From Mucor racemosus (Eukaryota; Mucoromycota; Mucoromycetes; Mucorales; Mucoraceae), in assembly GCA_027405735.1 (NCBI GenBank), contig JAPEHQ010000002.1, forward strand, positions 310,001 to 374,000: 64,000 nucleotides of DNA, written 5' to 3'. Shown piece after piece: positions 35,815-48,630 of the stretch; positions within the stretch are counted from its first letter, which is position 1, and every line of letters begins with the position of its first letter. Position numbers and translations under genes: made by a program. The notes beneath the pieces are model-generated. The model saw nothing but the letters and a program-made list of their open reading frames with translations. It was not told where the DNA came from and did not search any database.

Positions 35815-36780
35815 ATAAAATTGATATGTCAAATCGATCAAAGAATGAGAGGAAAAATCGTTTAATAGCTCATAGACTGCAAAATATATATACCTAACAT
35901 ATTATATGCTTTCTGTACAGTTTTGGATTCTGCATCCATCTAAGCAAAATTCAGAAAAATGTTTCACATTAAATTTTGCATAAAATGCGATTGACATTTT
36001 AGAGGTTTTTTGAAGATACGCATCACTTTTTATAAGTATTTTTTAAATATAAGTAATGGAGATGATGCGTAGCAAAACTATCTATTGATTGGGCCATTGC
36101 TAAACCTTCTAGCTAAATTTTTCATAAAGAGAATGATATTTTTGTAAAGATTTTTTTCAGATGCAGAATTTGGGATGAGGGTATGCAGGGGAAAAATTGA
36201 AGCTAGAAGCGAAGGTATTCCTTTGGACACATTTTTCAGGATATCTCCACGAAAAGTCAATATTTTGAAAAACTCTAAATTGGGTCTGAGAGAGCTTAAC
36301 GAGCGTAATGACATGAATGCAAAAAAAATGTTGCACAATTTAGCCAATATTTTGAAACCTACTATAGAAATGCCAAAAAAATGAAAAAAATAAAAGTGCT
36401 CAGAATTTTTTTATACTTAAATATGTTATAGAGCACTTCAAAACAAGTAAGTTTTATTATTAAAAAGTGTTAGTGTAACTTAATTTTTCATAAAGATATG
36501 AAGCCTCAAAGTTTCCAATTTTTAGCAGTGAAATACGCGTAAAAATCTGAAACATTAGCACTAAAATTTTATACTAACTGCAAAAAATAGGATATTTCCG
36601 GATATTTGTTTTTAGATTAAAATTGAACATATCATGTATATTGGTATATAATTTTTTCTTGGTGTTATTTAGTGAAAAAAAAAGCTGGACACGGATGAAA
36701 AATGAGACCCAGTTTTCAAGGAAAAAGTAGTACATTTTGCATGTGAGTCTTCTGTAATTTGTGATATATATTTTTTCATG
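35815..36780 (+). repeat. Solo copy of the family A palindrome arm
   Basis: Same orientation as 1690-2690 and 22800-23780, with roughly 75-85 percent identity by eye. It includes GTGGGATGAGG-type, ATATCTCCACGAAAA and AAACAAGTAAGTTTTATTATTAA landmarks. No inverted partner was found within the window, so the unit also exists singly. Confidence 0.8.
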
Positions 36781-36951
36781 CAAAAGTCAAATTCATATTT
36801 CAAATGCTATGTTAATTAAAAATTATACAATTGCAACAATTTTCCAGAATGAATCGTTTAATGATATATACTTGTTTCTTTATTTAAATAAAATAAACTG
36901 ATAAAAATGCGTAAATAAAAATGAAATTTTAGAATAACTACATGAAAGAAG

Positions 36952-39900
36952 TTATTCTTCCTTAACAATTTGAATAACCAAATCACCAGAGTTCAAAGAA
37001 TCACCGGTTTGAGCAATGACGCGATCAACTCTACCTGCAATAGGAGCAGTAACAATAGTTTCCATCTTCATGGCACTCAACACTGCAATTTGATCACCAG
37101 CCTTAATCAATTGACCTGCCTTTGCCTTGACCTCAATGACAACACCAGACATTGGGGCTGCAACATCTCCAGGCTTTCCAGGATTAGCTCTTTCACGAGT
37201 AACAACCTCGACAGCTAAATAAATATTAATAAATCAAATGTATTAATATAATGAAAGTTTTCAACTTACCAGCATTGGTATCAACAATTCCAACAACACG
37301 AGCTTCACCATTCAATTCAAAGTAAACATCACGCTTACCAGTGGCATTTAAAGGTCCAACAGCCAGTAGCTTGATGATCAATGTCTTACCCTCCTCAATT
37401 TCAACTTGGAATTCCTCTCCAATTTCAGGCTTGGACAAGAAGTAGCGAGTAGGAATGACAGATAAATCGCCAAATTGACTAACTGTTTCACGATAATCAG
37501 CAAATACACGAGGATACAATGCAGCAGAGATAACATCGTAATCACGAATGCTACTGCCATATTTGGCGGTTAATTCAGATTTGAGTTGACCGAGATCCAA
37601 GGGTTGCAAAGTAGCACCAGGACGACCGTTAATAGGAGGTAAATCACGAATAATGTTGGAACGCAGAGGTTCAGGGAATCCACCGTAAGGTTGACCCAAA
37701 TAACCTTGGAAAAACTCAACAACAGATGTAGGGAAGGATAAGGATGATGCGCGCTCCACTACATCCTCACCAGTGAGATTGTTGGATACCATGAATTGAG
37801 CTAAATCACCAACAACCTTGGAAGAAGGAGTGACCTTGACAACATCACCACATAACTTGTTTGCCTCGGCATATGCTTTCTTGATTTGAATCCATTGAGT
37901 ACCCAAACCTAATTGTTGAGCTTGGAACATCAAATTAGTGTATTGACCACCAGGCATTTCATGATCATAAACACCAGAATCAGCAGATTTAACATTGGCC
38001 TCAAAGCAAGAGTACAAGAGACGAGCCTGTTCCCAATAAGAATTGAGAGCATGCACATTTTCCATGCTAATACCAGTGCCCATGTTAGTTTGCTCAAGAG
38101 CAGCAACAAGAGCACCCATAGCAGGTTGAGAAGTCATACCAGACATAGAATCAATAGCAGCATCTACGACATCAGCACCTGCAGCGGCAGCAGCCATCAT
38201 GGATGCAACACCAGTACCAGCAGTATCATGAGTGTGAAGATGAATAGGAAGATCAGGGAATTTTTCACGCAATGTACTAACCAACAAGGTAGCAGCAGTA
38301 GGCTTCAACAAGCCAGCCATATCTTTGATACCCAAGATATGAATACCTTCATCAACTAATTGTTGTGTCAAATCAACATAGTACTCCAAGGTATATTTTG
38401 TACGATTTTTGTCGGATACATCACCAGTATAACAGATACTAGCTTCAACAACACCACCAGCCTTCTTGACAGCATCAATACCAAGCTTCATATTTTCAAC
38501 GTAATTAAGGGAATCAAAGACACGGAATATATCCATACCAGCCTTGACAGCCTTATCACAGAACTCATAAACAACATTATCAGGATAAGAGGTATATCCT
38601 ACAGCATTAGCACCACGAAGCAACATTTGGAAAGGAATGTTGGGCACAGCTTTACGCAAATTCATAAGACGATCCCAAGGGTCTTCATGCAAGAAACGCA
38701 TAGAGACATCAAATGTAGCACCACCCCAACATTCAAGTGAGAAGGCATTAGAGAGACCATGAGCAGTGGTTTGAGCGATACGTAATAAGTCAATAGTACG
38801 AACACGAGTAGCCAATAAACTTTGATGAGCATCACGCCATGTAGTATCCATAATCAAGACACCAGGATGTGCACGAACAGCCTTTGCAAAACCATCAGGA
38901 CCTTGATCCAATAAAACCTTGCGCCAACCCTCAGGGGCAGGAGTATTAGGGTCAATGTTGTTTCCTTGAGTATCAACCAATACAGGTACATCGATTTCAT
39001 GCTTGTATGTAGGCTCACCAACTTGGCCCTTCACTTGAGAACCATTAACAACAACATCACCCAAGTACCCCAACATACGTTGAGCACGATTTTGATATTG
39101 CACCAATTCAAACAAATCAGGAGTATCATCAATAAAAGTGGTCCAACAGTTTCCAGTCATAAATGTAGGATATGTAACCAAACGTTGCAAGAATGGAATG
39201 TTAGTTTTAACACCACGAATACGGAATTCGACAAGAGCACGTACAACCTTTCTACGAGCTACTTCATAGGTTGAACCAGTACAGGTAACTTTGACCAACA
39301 AGGAATCATAATGAGGAGTAATAACAGCACCAGCAAAACCAGCACCACCATCCAAACGTACACCATTACCACCTGAAGATCGATAAACTTCAATCTTACC
39401 TGTATCAGGTTGGAATCCCTTTTCAGGGTCCTCTGTGGTAACACGACATTGAATTGCGTAACCTCTTTGACGGATACGTTGTTGTGTTAAACCTAATTGA
39501 GGCAATAAAGCACCAGCAGCAATTTGAATTTGAGCAGCAACGATATCAATACCAGTAATTTCTTCCGTAATGGTATGTTCAACTTGAATACGAGGATTGA
39601 TTTCAATGAAATAATGACGATTTTGATCATCAACCAAGAATTCGGCAGTACCTGCATTTTTATACTTGACAGCCTTTGCAATCTTGATGGCATCAGCCAA
39701 GATAGCTTCGCGACATTTATTATCCAAGTTCTTTGCAGGAGCGATTTCAACAACCTTTTGATGACGACGTTGAACAGAACAATCACGTTCAAACAAGTGA
39801 ACAACATTACCAGCACGATCAGCCAACAATTGGACTTCAATATGGCGAGGTTTGTCAAGGAAACGTTCAATGAAAACGGTGCCATCACCGAAAGCAGACA

Positions 39901-40410
39901 ATGCCTCAGATTTGGCTCTGTTAAAAGAGTCTTCAAATGATTCGAGATCACGTACAACACGCATACCACGACCTCCACCACCCATAGCGGCTTTAATAAT
40001 GATAGGGAAACCATATTCCTCGATAAATGCCTTTGCTTCTGCATAGTCGCCGACTGGACCAGGAGTACCAGGAACCACAGGAACATCACAATTCATAGCT
40101 ATACAATAATTTTAGTTTCTTCCTTGCCACAAATTAATATTAGATCAACATACCAATAGTTCTAGCTTTAGTTTTATCACCCAAACTATCAATAACTTCG
40201 GGAGATGGACCAATAAATGTGATACCGGCGGCTTCAACTTTACGTGCAAATTCCGCATTTTCAGACAAGAAACCATAACCGGGATGAATCATGGATACAT
40301 TTCTTTCCTTTGCGATTCTTACAATCTCATCTTGAGCCAAATAGGCACCTACAGGAGTGAATTGGCCAAGTTGACCAATTTGATAAGCTTCATCGGCCTT
40401 AGGAAATCAT

Positions 40411-40446
<36 letters not shown>

Positions 40447-40756
40447 TTCTGACTCACTTTGTAACGATGCATGGATAATCTATCTTCATTGGAGAAGATG
40501 GATACAGTTCTCATGGATAATTCATGTGCTGTACGAAAACAACGAATAGCAATTTCCTATTCAAATAATGTCAATCTTATCTGATCTGAGATTTCCGTTG
40601 CCATGACAATAAAATCGAAAAACTTACACCACGGTTAGCAACCATCAATTTACGAAGATTACCCATAACTTCACTATTTCTACGAATAGTCTCAACAGAG
40701 TGTTCACGTACAGGCTGTTGAGCTTGCAAATGCTGTTGTGATTGCGGTTGCGACAT
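36952..40756 (-). CDS. PYC: Pyruvate carboxylase
   Basis: Five exons on the minus strand: 40756-40628, 40556-40458, 40397-40154, 40098-37270 and 37214-36952, giving 1187 residues, close to yeast Pyc (about 1180). Domain order is complete: biotin carboxylase with [23 protein letters not shown] and the ATP-grasp loop GGGGRGMR; carboxyltransferase with [18 protein letters not shown] and a metal-binding HLHTHDTAG; and a C-terminal biotin carrier domain with the biotinyl-Lys motif SAMKMET. The enzyme uses bicarbonate and ATP to carboxylate pyruvate to oxaloacetate, refilling the TCA cycle and feeding gluconeogenesis and aspartate synthesis. The N-terminus ([16 protein letters not shown]) is Gln-rich, not a typical mitochondrial leader, so a cytosolic location, as in yeast, is inferred. 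Start: the first in-frame ATG, in a small 43-codon exon. Confidence 0.97.
40415..40442. repeat. 28-A homopolymer in pyruvate carboxylase intron 2
   Basis: In the minus-strand transcript this is U28 inside the 60-nt intron 40398-40457, starting 15 nt after the donor and ending 17 nt before the acceptor, so half the intron is one base. Confidence 0.8.
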
Positions 40757-41316
40757 ATTACCTGACCATAAAATCGCGTTAATAATATGACATTTAATAT
40801 TTTTAATATTTGGTACCTTTTTGAAATATAAGGAAAGTTTAAAAAAAAAGTTAAGCGAATAAAAAGAAAAAAAAGGAAACTATATAGGAGGGGATATAGG
40901 AGTTTAAGTAAAAAAAGACGAAACTTGTTTCAGAACAACAAGTGTATATTCAACACACATCAATGATGGAGCATTATTTTGACTTTAGACCCAGTGACAT
41001 GAAAAAGATAAGAGATTACAATTTTTTTTTATAGACCGTTTAAAATTAAATCTCGGATTATCAAGCCTGAAAACTACTTTTTTAATAGAAAAAAAATGCA
41101 TTCATATATTTCAGATATCAGAGAAAAATACTACCCTTTGTTTTGTTAGATTAGCTATATCAAAATACCGTGAAAATATTCTCCAAAGACAAGTTAAATT
41201 CAACGGACTTTTTTTTTTTTTTAAAAATTTGGGGGGTCCAAACATGAATTCCCAGCGAATATTACACAAAAATTTTATTATTGTTATTGATTATGATTAC
41301 ACTATAAATACAGATT
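40757..41316. other. Intergenic between pyruvate carboxylase and GAR-domain gene
   Basis: Purine-rich strand near 40840-40920 forms the pyruvate carboxylase promoter side (pyrimidine-rich in the sense direction); the remainder is the 3' flank of the minus-strand GAR-domain gene. No gene seen. Confidence 0.45.
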
Positions 41317-43587
41317 TTAATTTCGCCAGCCATGATTTGTGTTACCAGTTGCACCAAAAGATCGTACAACGACATCACTGGCCATTAATGAACTATGTTC
41401 CAACAAGAAGAACTCAAGATCTTGCCATCCTCCACCAACTCGAATCAAAACCTTATTATTTTTAAATTGACCACCTCTTCTATCTGCATAAGTCATCAAT
41501 TTGCAAGTATACATCTTTTTACCTCCCATAGAAGACATGCTTAATTCATTACCAAAGTAATATCTTCCAGGTTGAGCTCGTTGGCATTGAATAGATATTG
41601 GACTTGCATTTACGATATGTGCAACTTCTACATCTAATGCATCTTTTGGATCTGGTCGATATACACAATCATCTCTAACAGATATATCTGATTTTCTATG
41701 AGTAACATATTTGGGTATAGGTGGAACAGGTGGTGGTTTTTGTTGTTGACCATATCGGCTAGTAGGCGTTTTAGGCCTGGGTATCAATGAAGGCGTGACC
41801 GAACGTTTACTAAAACTAGGTGACATTGTTCGTGTAGATATATCGCCCATACTACTTTTAGATCTAACGCCTCCAGCACCTGCTATTGAACGTTTATAGG
41901 TAGGCGTTTTTGACCTTGGTGCTGTTGTTGCTGTTGCTGTTGCTGGTCTTAATCCCATACTACTAGGTGATCTTTTATTTGTAGTGCCAGTTTTACTTAA
42001 TTTCATTAAATCTATACCATAATCTCGTTCATCTGCGTCATAAAAATCTTCTTGTTTTGTTGTTAATGTACTACCGTTTCTTGTTGGTCTTGGGGTTTTT
42101 GTTTGTCTTTTAGGTGTTGGGGATGATCCAACTGAAGATGAATCGGATATACTACCTCTTAATAGCGATTGTTGATAATATTCAGTCTGTGGACTATTTG
42201 GTATACTTTTACGAGGTGAAGAGCGGCCTAAAGCATGATTTGGGGTAACACTGCGTACACGACCCCATTCATGTTTTTCAGTAGATGGTTCAGGCGTACG
42301 ATATCGTATCCCTCGCCATCGACTATGGTTACTATTAGAATCTGTTGGACTACTAGATGCTGATGATATTGATGAAGATGATGATAACATGCGTTCAGTT
42401 TCTGCCAAGTCCCTCATTCTTAACTCATCCATTACTTCTTTCAAATGGTGCCATCTTTGGAGCATAGAATCATGGCGTTGTGATGTTTGGTTATCTCGTG
42501 ATGCTCTTGCGGAAATACCATTGCCGAGCATAGCCAACATGCGATCAATGCTAGGTGTGTAATACTTGTATTTTGCTTCAAAACTCTTTTCAACAGATCT
42601 AAATTTTTCTTTATCAACTGGTGGAGGTGTATTTGGTGGGGATGATTTTGAATGTAATTTTAATGCTTTAGAAAATTTGTCAAATGCAGATGTAGGTGTT
42701 GCAGGTAATTGAGTTGCTTGCCAATCTCTCATGTGCTGAATCAAAGAATAGCATTGCACTACTGAACGGTCTAATCCATCAATCATTACATCAACTTGAT
42801 CTGCTACTCTTCTGAATACTGTTAACCAACGATCTTCTTTATGCTCCCATTTCAGTTCATCTCGCTCATACTGCAATGATTCCCATTTCTCTTTAACTTT
42901 TTCAAACCTTTTTTGCAAAATTGGATCATCTTGTTGCGTCATACGGTGATACATATGCTCCATAGTATTCAATAAGGGCTCAAATACCGCATCTAAATCT
43001 GCCATTGCTTGATCGTCTTTGTGCTTTGTCGTTTCACTATCACTATAGAAGCTGTTTGTGCTCTCACTACCGGCCCTTTCCGATAGAGATGACGTCGGCA
43101 CAGCTGCATGATGTTTTTTCTCCTGAAAATCAAACAACAACATAGATACATCGTCCATTTGAACAAGGAGCTGATTCAATGTTAATGCTACAGAATGAGT
43201 TTCTTGAGATGTAAAGACTAATTTTTTAACAGACGCTAAAAAATGCTGCAAACTAGACCATTCCGATTGAATTTTTGTAGTTGTAATGTAGGCACTATTT
43301 GTTGAAATTAACTCACTGATCTCTGGCAGTGTTTGAATGAATGGTTCCAATCTTTCCATTGCTAATTCCAGTGGCTTTAAATCCTGATTCTGTACATGAT
43401 GTCTTTGTACATTTTGCTCTAATGTAAATACAGATAAATGAATTGATTCCAACCAGTTTGATATTTGTATAGTAACAGTTGTAAATAGGTTGATGAGGTC
43501 TGTATCTGATAGAGAATCATGAAATTGAAATAATTTTTGGATTTCCTTATCTGGAAGGCCAACTTGATCTATTGCTGTGGTTGCCAT
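41317..43587 (-). CDS. GAR (Gas2-related) domain microtubule-binding protein, KAR9-like
   Basis: Single exon, 756 residues. Residues 1-300 are helical with regularly spaced hydrophobics and Trp (ISNWLESIHL, SEWSSLQHFL), resembling the spectrin-like N-terminus of fungal KAR9 proteins. Residues 360-640 are a Ser/Pro/Thr/Arg-rich basic linker with SP/TP sites and SxIP-like stretches (RKSIPNSP, SLIPRPKTP) of the kind that bind EB1/Bim1. The C-terminus (about 655-735) contains YTCKLMTYADRRGGQF and VLIRVGGGWQDLEFFLLEH, the core of a GAR domain, which binds microtubules. In fungi KAR9 proteins link microtubule plus ends to actin-based transport for spindle and nuclear positioning. The GAR call is good; KAR9 orthology is inferred from the layout. 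Confidence 0.7.
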   Translation of the reverse strand: MATTAIDQVGLPDKEIQKLFQFHDSLSDTDLINLFTTVTIQISNWLESIHLSVFTLEQNVQRHHVQNQDLKPLELAMERLEPFIQTLPEISELISTNSAYITTTKIQSEWSSLQHFLASVKKLVFTSQETHSVALTLNQLLVQMDDVSMLLFDFQEKKHHAAVPTSSLSERAGSESTNSFYSDSETTKHKDDQAMADLDAVFEPLLNTMEHMYHRMTQQDDPILQKRFEKVKEKWESLQYERDELKWEHKEDRWLTVFRRVADQVDVMIDGLDRSVVQCYSLIQHMRDWQATQLPATPTSAFDKFSKALKLHSKSSPPNTPPPVDKEKFRSVEKSFEAKYKYYTPSIDRMLAMLGNGISARASRDNQTSQRHDSMLQRWHHLKEVMDELRMRDLAETERMLSSSSSISSASSSPTDSNSNHSRWRGIRYRTPEPSTEKHEWGRVRSVTPNHALGRSSPRKSIPNSPQTEYYQQSLLRGSISDSSSVGSSPTPKRQTKTPRPTRNGSTLTTKQEDFYDADERDYGIDLMKLSKTGTTNKRSPSSMGLRPATATATTAPRSKTPTYKRSIAGAGGVRSKSSMGDISTRTMSPSFSKRSVTPSLIPRPKTPTSRYGQQQKPPPVPPIPKYVTHRKSDISVRDDCVYRPDPKDALDVEVAHIVNASPISIQCQRAQPGRYYFGNELSMSSMGGKKMYTCKLMTYADRRGGQFKNNKVLIRVGGGWQDLEFFLLEHSSLMASDVVVRSFGATGNTNHGWRN

Positions 43588-44878
43588 GGTTACAGACGGT
43601 CAAGAAAAAATATCCTATAGTATTTAAAAAAAGAATAGGTATTAAATATATTTATATAGTATACAAAAGAGAATAAAAAAAAAAAGGAAAAAGAAAAGGA
43701 ATAGTAAAATTAAGGAACAATATAAATAGGGAAAAAAAGAAAGGGGTCCAGTACACACACACACAATATAAGAACACACACAAGTATATATAATGAACAC
43801 ACACAAGAGAAATATTGTTTATTATATATAATTTGATATTTAGTTTAATGTACCTTGAATATATATGGCTGCTTTGATATTTGAAATATTTATAAAGAAA
43901 AAAAAAGTTTCGAAAGAAAGAGAGCAAAAGTGGTCAATTCAATATATTGTTTTTTTATTTAGTGTGTTATTCACACCATCATTACGTTACACGGGGGTAA
44001 ATCTTTATATCAACAAACAACCGCGTGTCTCTTGGATGAATGCAGGAGTGTAACCTCGCTTCATTAACAAAATCCTTTTTGTTTTTAAACAATCATAAAA
44101 GAGCTTATTTCATCCGTTGCCTTGAAAAATAGAATGAATGTCTCTCTCCTGAGAAAAACATTCAATTTTCCGAATATAATAGAATGGGAGAATTGCAGTT
44201 GTCTGATTTTATATCAGTAGCCTTAAGACGTAGCTAGTTTAGTGAAAGACATACCCCTTAAAACATCAAGCAAGTTACATATAAAGTATAATGATAAATT
44301 TAACATGAAAATGTCCTTTGATTAAAGGCTTTAGCTAATGTTAAAATTATTATCATACAGTGATGGTTTAATAACATACATACAATTTCGGATAGTTTGT
44401 ACCGAGCTTGCGCTTATATGTAATCCTCGTTTGGACATGAGGGCGTTTCTATTTTACATAAAATGTCACTGAAAAATTGAGAATGTTGTTGCTTGTCAAG
44501 AGAATCGCTTAATGAAATTTTCAAAACACATGTTTTTGAAATTGAGAGTATTACATAATGATTGTAAGGAACAACAGAAAAAAAAACAAAGAAAGACGCA
44601 AAATACAATGAAAAACATTATTGTATAAATTTGAAAACCGAAAGTTAACTTCTAATCTTGAAATAATCCTTTGAATTCTCACTATTCAGTGGCGAGAATC
44701 CCAGTCATCTCATGATTTTAGCACATTTCTTAAAGCATAATGGGATAACTTTGCTAGATTTCTTTGGTTTATACTCGAAATATGCATCTTTATTCTTTTT
44801 ACTTTTTGTCTTTAATGCCTGCTTTTATCCTACATTATAACTTTGTAAAGGCAATTTATACGATTCATTTGATCTTTA
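43588..44878. other. Intergenic, no gene seen
   Basis: Promoter side of the GAR-domain gene with a short CA-repeat near 43754-43766 and purine-rich runs, then AT-rich DNA. A 62-aa plus frame (43865-44053) and a 64-aa minus frame (44414-44608) have no motif. Confidence 0.4.
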
Positions 44879-44879
44879 T

Positions 44880-45330
44880 AACATCCTATGAATAAATAAT
44901 GCATTTTACGTCTCTTTATACTATATTTTAGGTAAGTGAGATGAATTGTTGGTTTATGCCTTTCAAGGGCTTTTTTGGCTTGCAGTTGTCTGTCGCATTT
45001 CTTGCTGTAGAACTTATCAGGGTTGAATTTTACGGATGTTAGATTAGGCAGGAGAGGCTTTAAACCCATGTTATGAACATGCTTATAATGATTTTCATGA
45101 GCAGCTTTTGATTTTTTGTTGATTCACAAACTCGACAATAGAAATTTGGATCAAAAGGGTCAGATAGGAATTTAGGATTAAACTTGTGCTTTCAAAGAAA
45201 AGGCTCCAAAGCGATTTTGTGAAACCTGGAAAGACATTGGCGATAATTAAAACAACTACCATACTTTCAATTGATACAATAAGGCAGAGGAAATTGGGAT
45301 CATCCGTGTCCGGGATCAAGTTTCTTGGTA
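44880..45330 (-). pseudogene. Broken C2H2 zinc-finger gene
   Basis: Minus strand, reading across a change of frame and a stop: QCLSRFHKIALEPF, then KHKFNPKFLSDPFDP, NFYCRVCESTK, a one-base shift, then KAAHENHYKHVHNMGLK, KFNPDKFYSKKCDRQLQ and KKALERHKPTIHLTYLK. CxxC followed by HxxxH spacing makes at least one C2H2 finger; the next has Ser for its first Cys (SKKC) but keeps its His pair, and an earlier one is only half present. At least one stop and one frameshift make it non-functional as read. Tandem C2H2 arrays are abundant in Mucoromycota; specific identity unknown. Confidence 0.6.
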
Positions 45331-45477
45331 TGTACAGGTAATGGACCCTTGATGTGTGTCATCGGTAGCTAAATTTCGAAGCATAGTATCTTTCGCATTC
45401 GGATCATCGATTTCAGATTTCTTGTATCCCAAAGCAGGCAATTACCTTATTTCATGAGCGCCCTTTAGATACCTCCT

Positions 45478-45523
45478 CTATCTCTACATCTCTATCTCTA
45501 CATCTCTATCTCTACATCTCTAC
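45478..45523 (+). repeat. Short tandem repeat (ATCTCTAC/ATCTCTAT)
   Basis: Alternating ATCTCTAC and TCTCTAT units over about 46 bases, a simple microsatellite-like array in intergenic DNA. Confidence 0.85.
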
Positions 45524-46064
45524 ATAAACTTAAGCAAAAATGACCATAATTTTTTGAAAAATCATGTGATTTGTGAAAACCACGCTAAAAAAAACATATA
45601 TTTTTTTATCCACTATGTAATACAAGAAAGAGGTATACGATATATCAACTAATCAAAATCGTCATTTGGGTATTTCTGAGAATTTCATGCAGAACGCAAA
45701 ATCGCGTTATTGTTCAAATCGATATCACTGACAAAAATGTGCGATAAAATGAATAATTTAGATGAATTGTGCCAATTAAAAAATTTCAGCAAGTATGAAT
45801 ATATTTTAAGATGAAATAGTATAAACAAAATTGACGTTAAATTCGTTTGGTCGACTTTAAATCCTCTTTAAAATCTAAAATTTGTAAAAGCAGCTCTGTT
45901 TGAGGGGACAACTAAGAGTGCCAAAACTCATCAAAATACGAATTCTAACACATTCTACAGTGCCATAGAGTTAGAGCAAGTAGCGTTTTATCTAAGCTAT
46001 AAAATTAGTTTTTTATAACATTGCTTACTGATATATAAATGATAAATGTAGTTTATTTAAAACT
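45524..46064. other. Intergenic before palindrome 3
   Basis: AT-rich DNA with no recognisable gene or repeat partner in this window. Confidence 0.4.
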
Positions 46065-47312
46065 AGAAAAACCGTCTGTCAAATCATATTCATTGAAAAA
46101 AATTGCAAAATCTAGCTCGCAGGACGACGCCATAATTGAGCATAGCGAAATCGAGCGGCTAATGCTCTTATACTATGATATATCAAAGTACTGAATAAAA
46201 AAGTTTTTTTCTTTTTTCGACTTTTCTTATGTTTAATCATGTACGGTCTGAAAATTCAGTTTTTGTAGCGGACATTTTCGGGACTCATTTTACCCTTACC
46301 AACACTCATGATTTTGATCAAAAATCAGAAAAATCAAATTTTGATACCAAAATCAACATCTAAATATACTACAATGTGAGAGAAAATTGTAGCCATAGCT
46401 AATACACATTTTATAAAAGCTTAATATTAAATGTTAAATAATGAAACTTTGTACTTTTGGCCCAAAAACGGATTTTTGATTAAAGGATTTTCATGTAATA
46501 TTTTGCAATAAAAAAGTTTGTTATTTTTTATTGAGCAAATAGAGCATTAGATTCTGTATATGTGTATATTTTTTGTTTTTATAATTGGTAGTATAATTAA
46601 CTCTAGATTCGCAAAATCAGAAATTTGTTTTTGAAAAATGTCAAAATTGATGATCTGGACAAAAATAATTTTCTAAATTAATATTCCGATTATAAGCCTT
46701 GTAAGTCCTAAAAATAAGAGATTTTATACTACTTGTGAACTTTTTCAAGAATTTACGATGCTGCTGTACCCACTTGTATCAAGCTTATTGCTGTAAATCT
46801 TTACACCTTTTCATACTATGTGATTTATCAGAATATGCTTATTTTAAATAAATCTAGAAATTTAATCAAGTAAAGAGATATCGTTTATTGGAATGAAATT
46901 AATAGGGTTTATATACTATTTGGTTTGGGGAATTAATGATGTGATAAGGCAGCAGTTTAGATGTTACATGTTATTTAATAATAATATGTCATGCTGGAAT
47001 ATCAGGTTTAAATATCGCACTGGAATACCATGCTTTTTGCAGTAAATTACGATGTTATTTACTAAAATAAAAAAAATATAAAAATAAAAGCAGTAGAAAT
47101 ACAATTATAATCAGCTAAAGTTTTTATTACAAAAGATTTCTGAAGAGTTAAAATAATTGAAAAGTATGAGGGTATTTATAGTGATTTGGAGAACTTGGAT
47201 ACCATCAGACTTGAATGGATGTATATTTAGTAATCTTCCAGTTTTGAGTACATTGTTATTGATTTGATATTTTAAGGGGTAAATTGTGTAGAGCATTGAC
47301 CATAAGGGATTG
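46065..47312 (+). repeat. Palindrome 3, outer left arm
   Basis: Inverted partner of 49786-51150. Positions 46065-46800 pair with 50410-51148 (coordinate sum about 97213), then 47055-47330 pair with 49790-50070. Between these, the left arm has LTR-like sequence (TATATAAAC-type promoter motif read from the minus strand, AATAAACGATATC), whereas the right arm has a dynein exon. A subterminal motif, TAATTGAGCATAGCGAAATC, recurs at 48090 and 51065. Confidence 0.85.
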
Positions 47313-47795
47313 TATGTCAAGTGTGACAATATCGACCTTTTGGGAAATGGTTGTTTTTGTTTATTTCTGTTATATCTATTTTATGTAACCTTGATTTTTA
47401 AGGGGTAGTTTTTATATGCTTGAATCTTATTTATATTGATAGTGCAACTACGATATAGATGAGTAGTTGACTAAATTGATATCTTTGTTTATTATCATTA
47501 TTAATTTGGATAGAATCCTGTTTTGATATATATATCATTTGTGTAATTGATTGCGCCGTGATCAAGGGTGCTATCATCTACACGACATGTATGGTTCAAA
47601 AAGGGTATTTCATATTTTTAGCATCCGTTTGTTATTGTGTTCAATTGAAGCGTTTGTTTATTATCGTTGTTCACATTTCAAGTGGCATCATATTTTATGA
47701 GCGACACTTGAAATTTAGGTTGTTTTATTTTTATCAAGCGTTTTTAGTATGTAATTCCACTGCACTTTTGGAAGCATGGTTTAGATAATGTTCAA
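47312..47795 (-). repeat. Family B LTR-like repeat, inverted copy inside palindrome 3
   Basis: Inverted partner of 48631-49114 with coordinate sum about 96426; shared landmarks include CCATTTCCCAAAAGG and ATAGAATCCTGTTTTGATA. Related to the solo copy at 14925-15300. Confidence 0.8.
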
Positions 47796-48630
47796 TTAAA
47801 TAACTTCCGGTACCAAACCTGTTATTGTTTACTTTTTTTGGATTTGATATGATCAGGTTTAAGAATGACACACCAGTATGGAATAGTTTATTTGATGACA
47901 ATAAATTTTTACTTTTTAATTATCGTGCTAGAGTTAATTTACATTAGTTTTTCGTCTTATCTCTATATCTCCAACGTCATACACATAAACATGGTCATCA
48001 CTGGAGTCGATAATCAAGCGTAACAAGGTAGAGCTGCCAATTATATAATAAATTCATTAAAAAAATTGCAAAAATGATCCCCCGGTCACGCCGTAATTGA
48101 GCGTAGCGAGATTGAACGACTAGTAATTATTTGAGTCTGAAAGATCTGTGATTTATCGAGACTTTGTAAATTAAAATCAACGTAAAAAGTACCGTTTATT
48201 ATAATGAATTAAATATGGGTTTATATAGTTATTGGGATTGTGTGATCCGATCCAATGGACAGGGGACCATTAGACGTGACGATAGAAATTATTATTAATG
48301 TGTATGGATATAATATGTTATGTTTCAGTGGTAATATTGGAGTCATGAAATGTAACCTTGCTTGATTCTCATGTTGAACATCATGCTTTGACAGATGTTC
48401 TAAATTAGTAATTCGGTAATTCCTAATTCTGATAGATCAATCTGGCAATATATTAAAGCTTACATTGGGGCTAAGATTTAGTGAGCTAAAGTTCGTGAAA
48501 TGCTTAATGTGACAACCTACAATGCCTCCAGTATTTACTTTTGCCAACCATTGTAATACCACATATGCTTTAATAAAAATCGGGATTGTATTGATCAGGA
48601 TATTCGATGGTATTGCATTATTTTATGAAC
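47796..48630. other. Central loop of palindrome 3
   Basis: Contains another copy of the GCCGTAATTGAGCGTAGCGA motif (48090) and an LTR-like segment at 48143-48220 that matches 35386-35470 inverted. No gene seen. Confidence 0.5.

Noticed and set aside
37378..40046. Several plus- and minus-strand frames within pyruvate carboxylase
   Set aside because: All lie inside the verified 2.8 kb exon and are antisense or frame shadows of a highly conserved enzyme.
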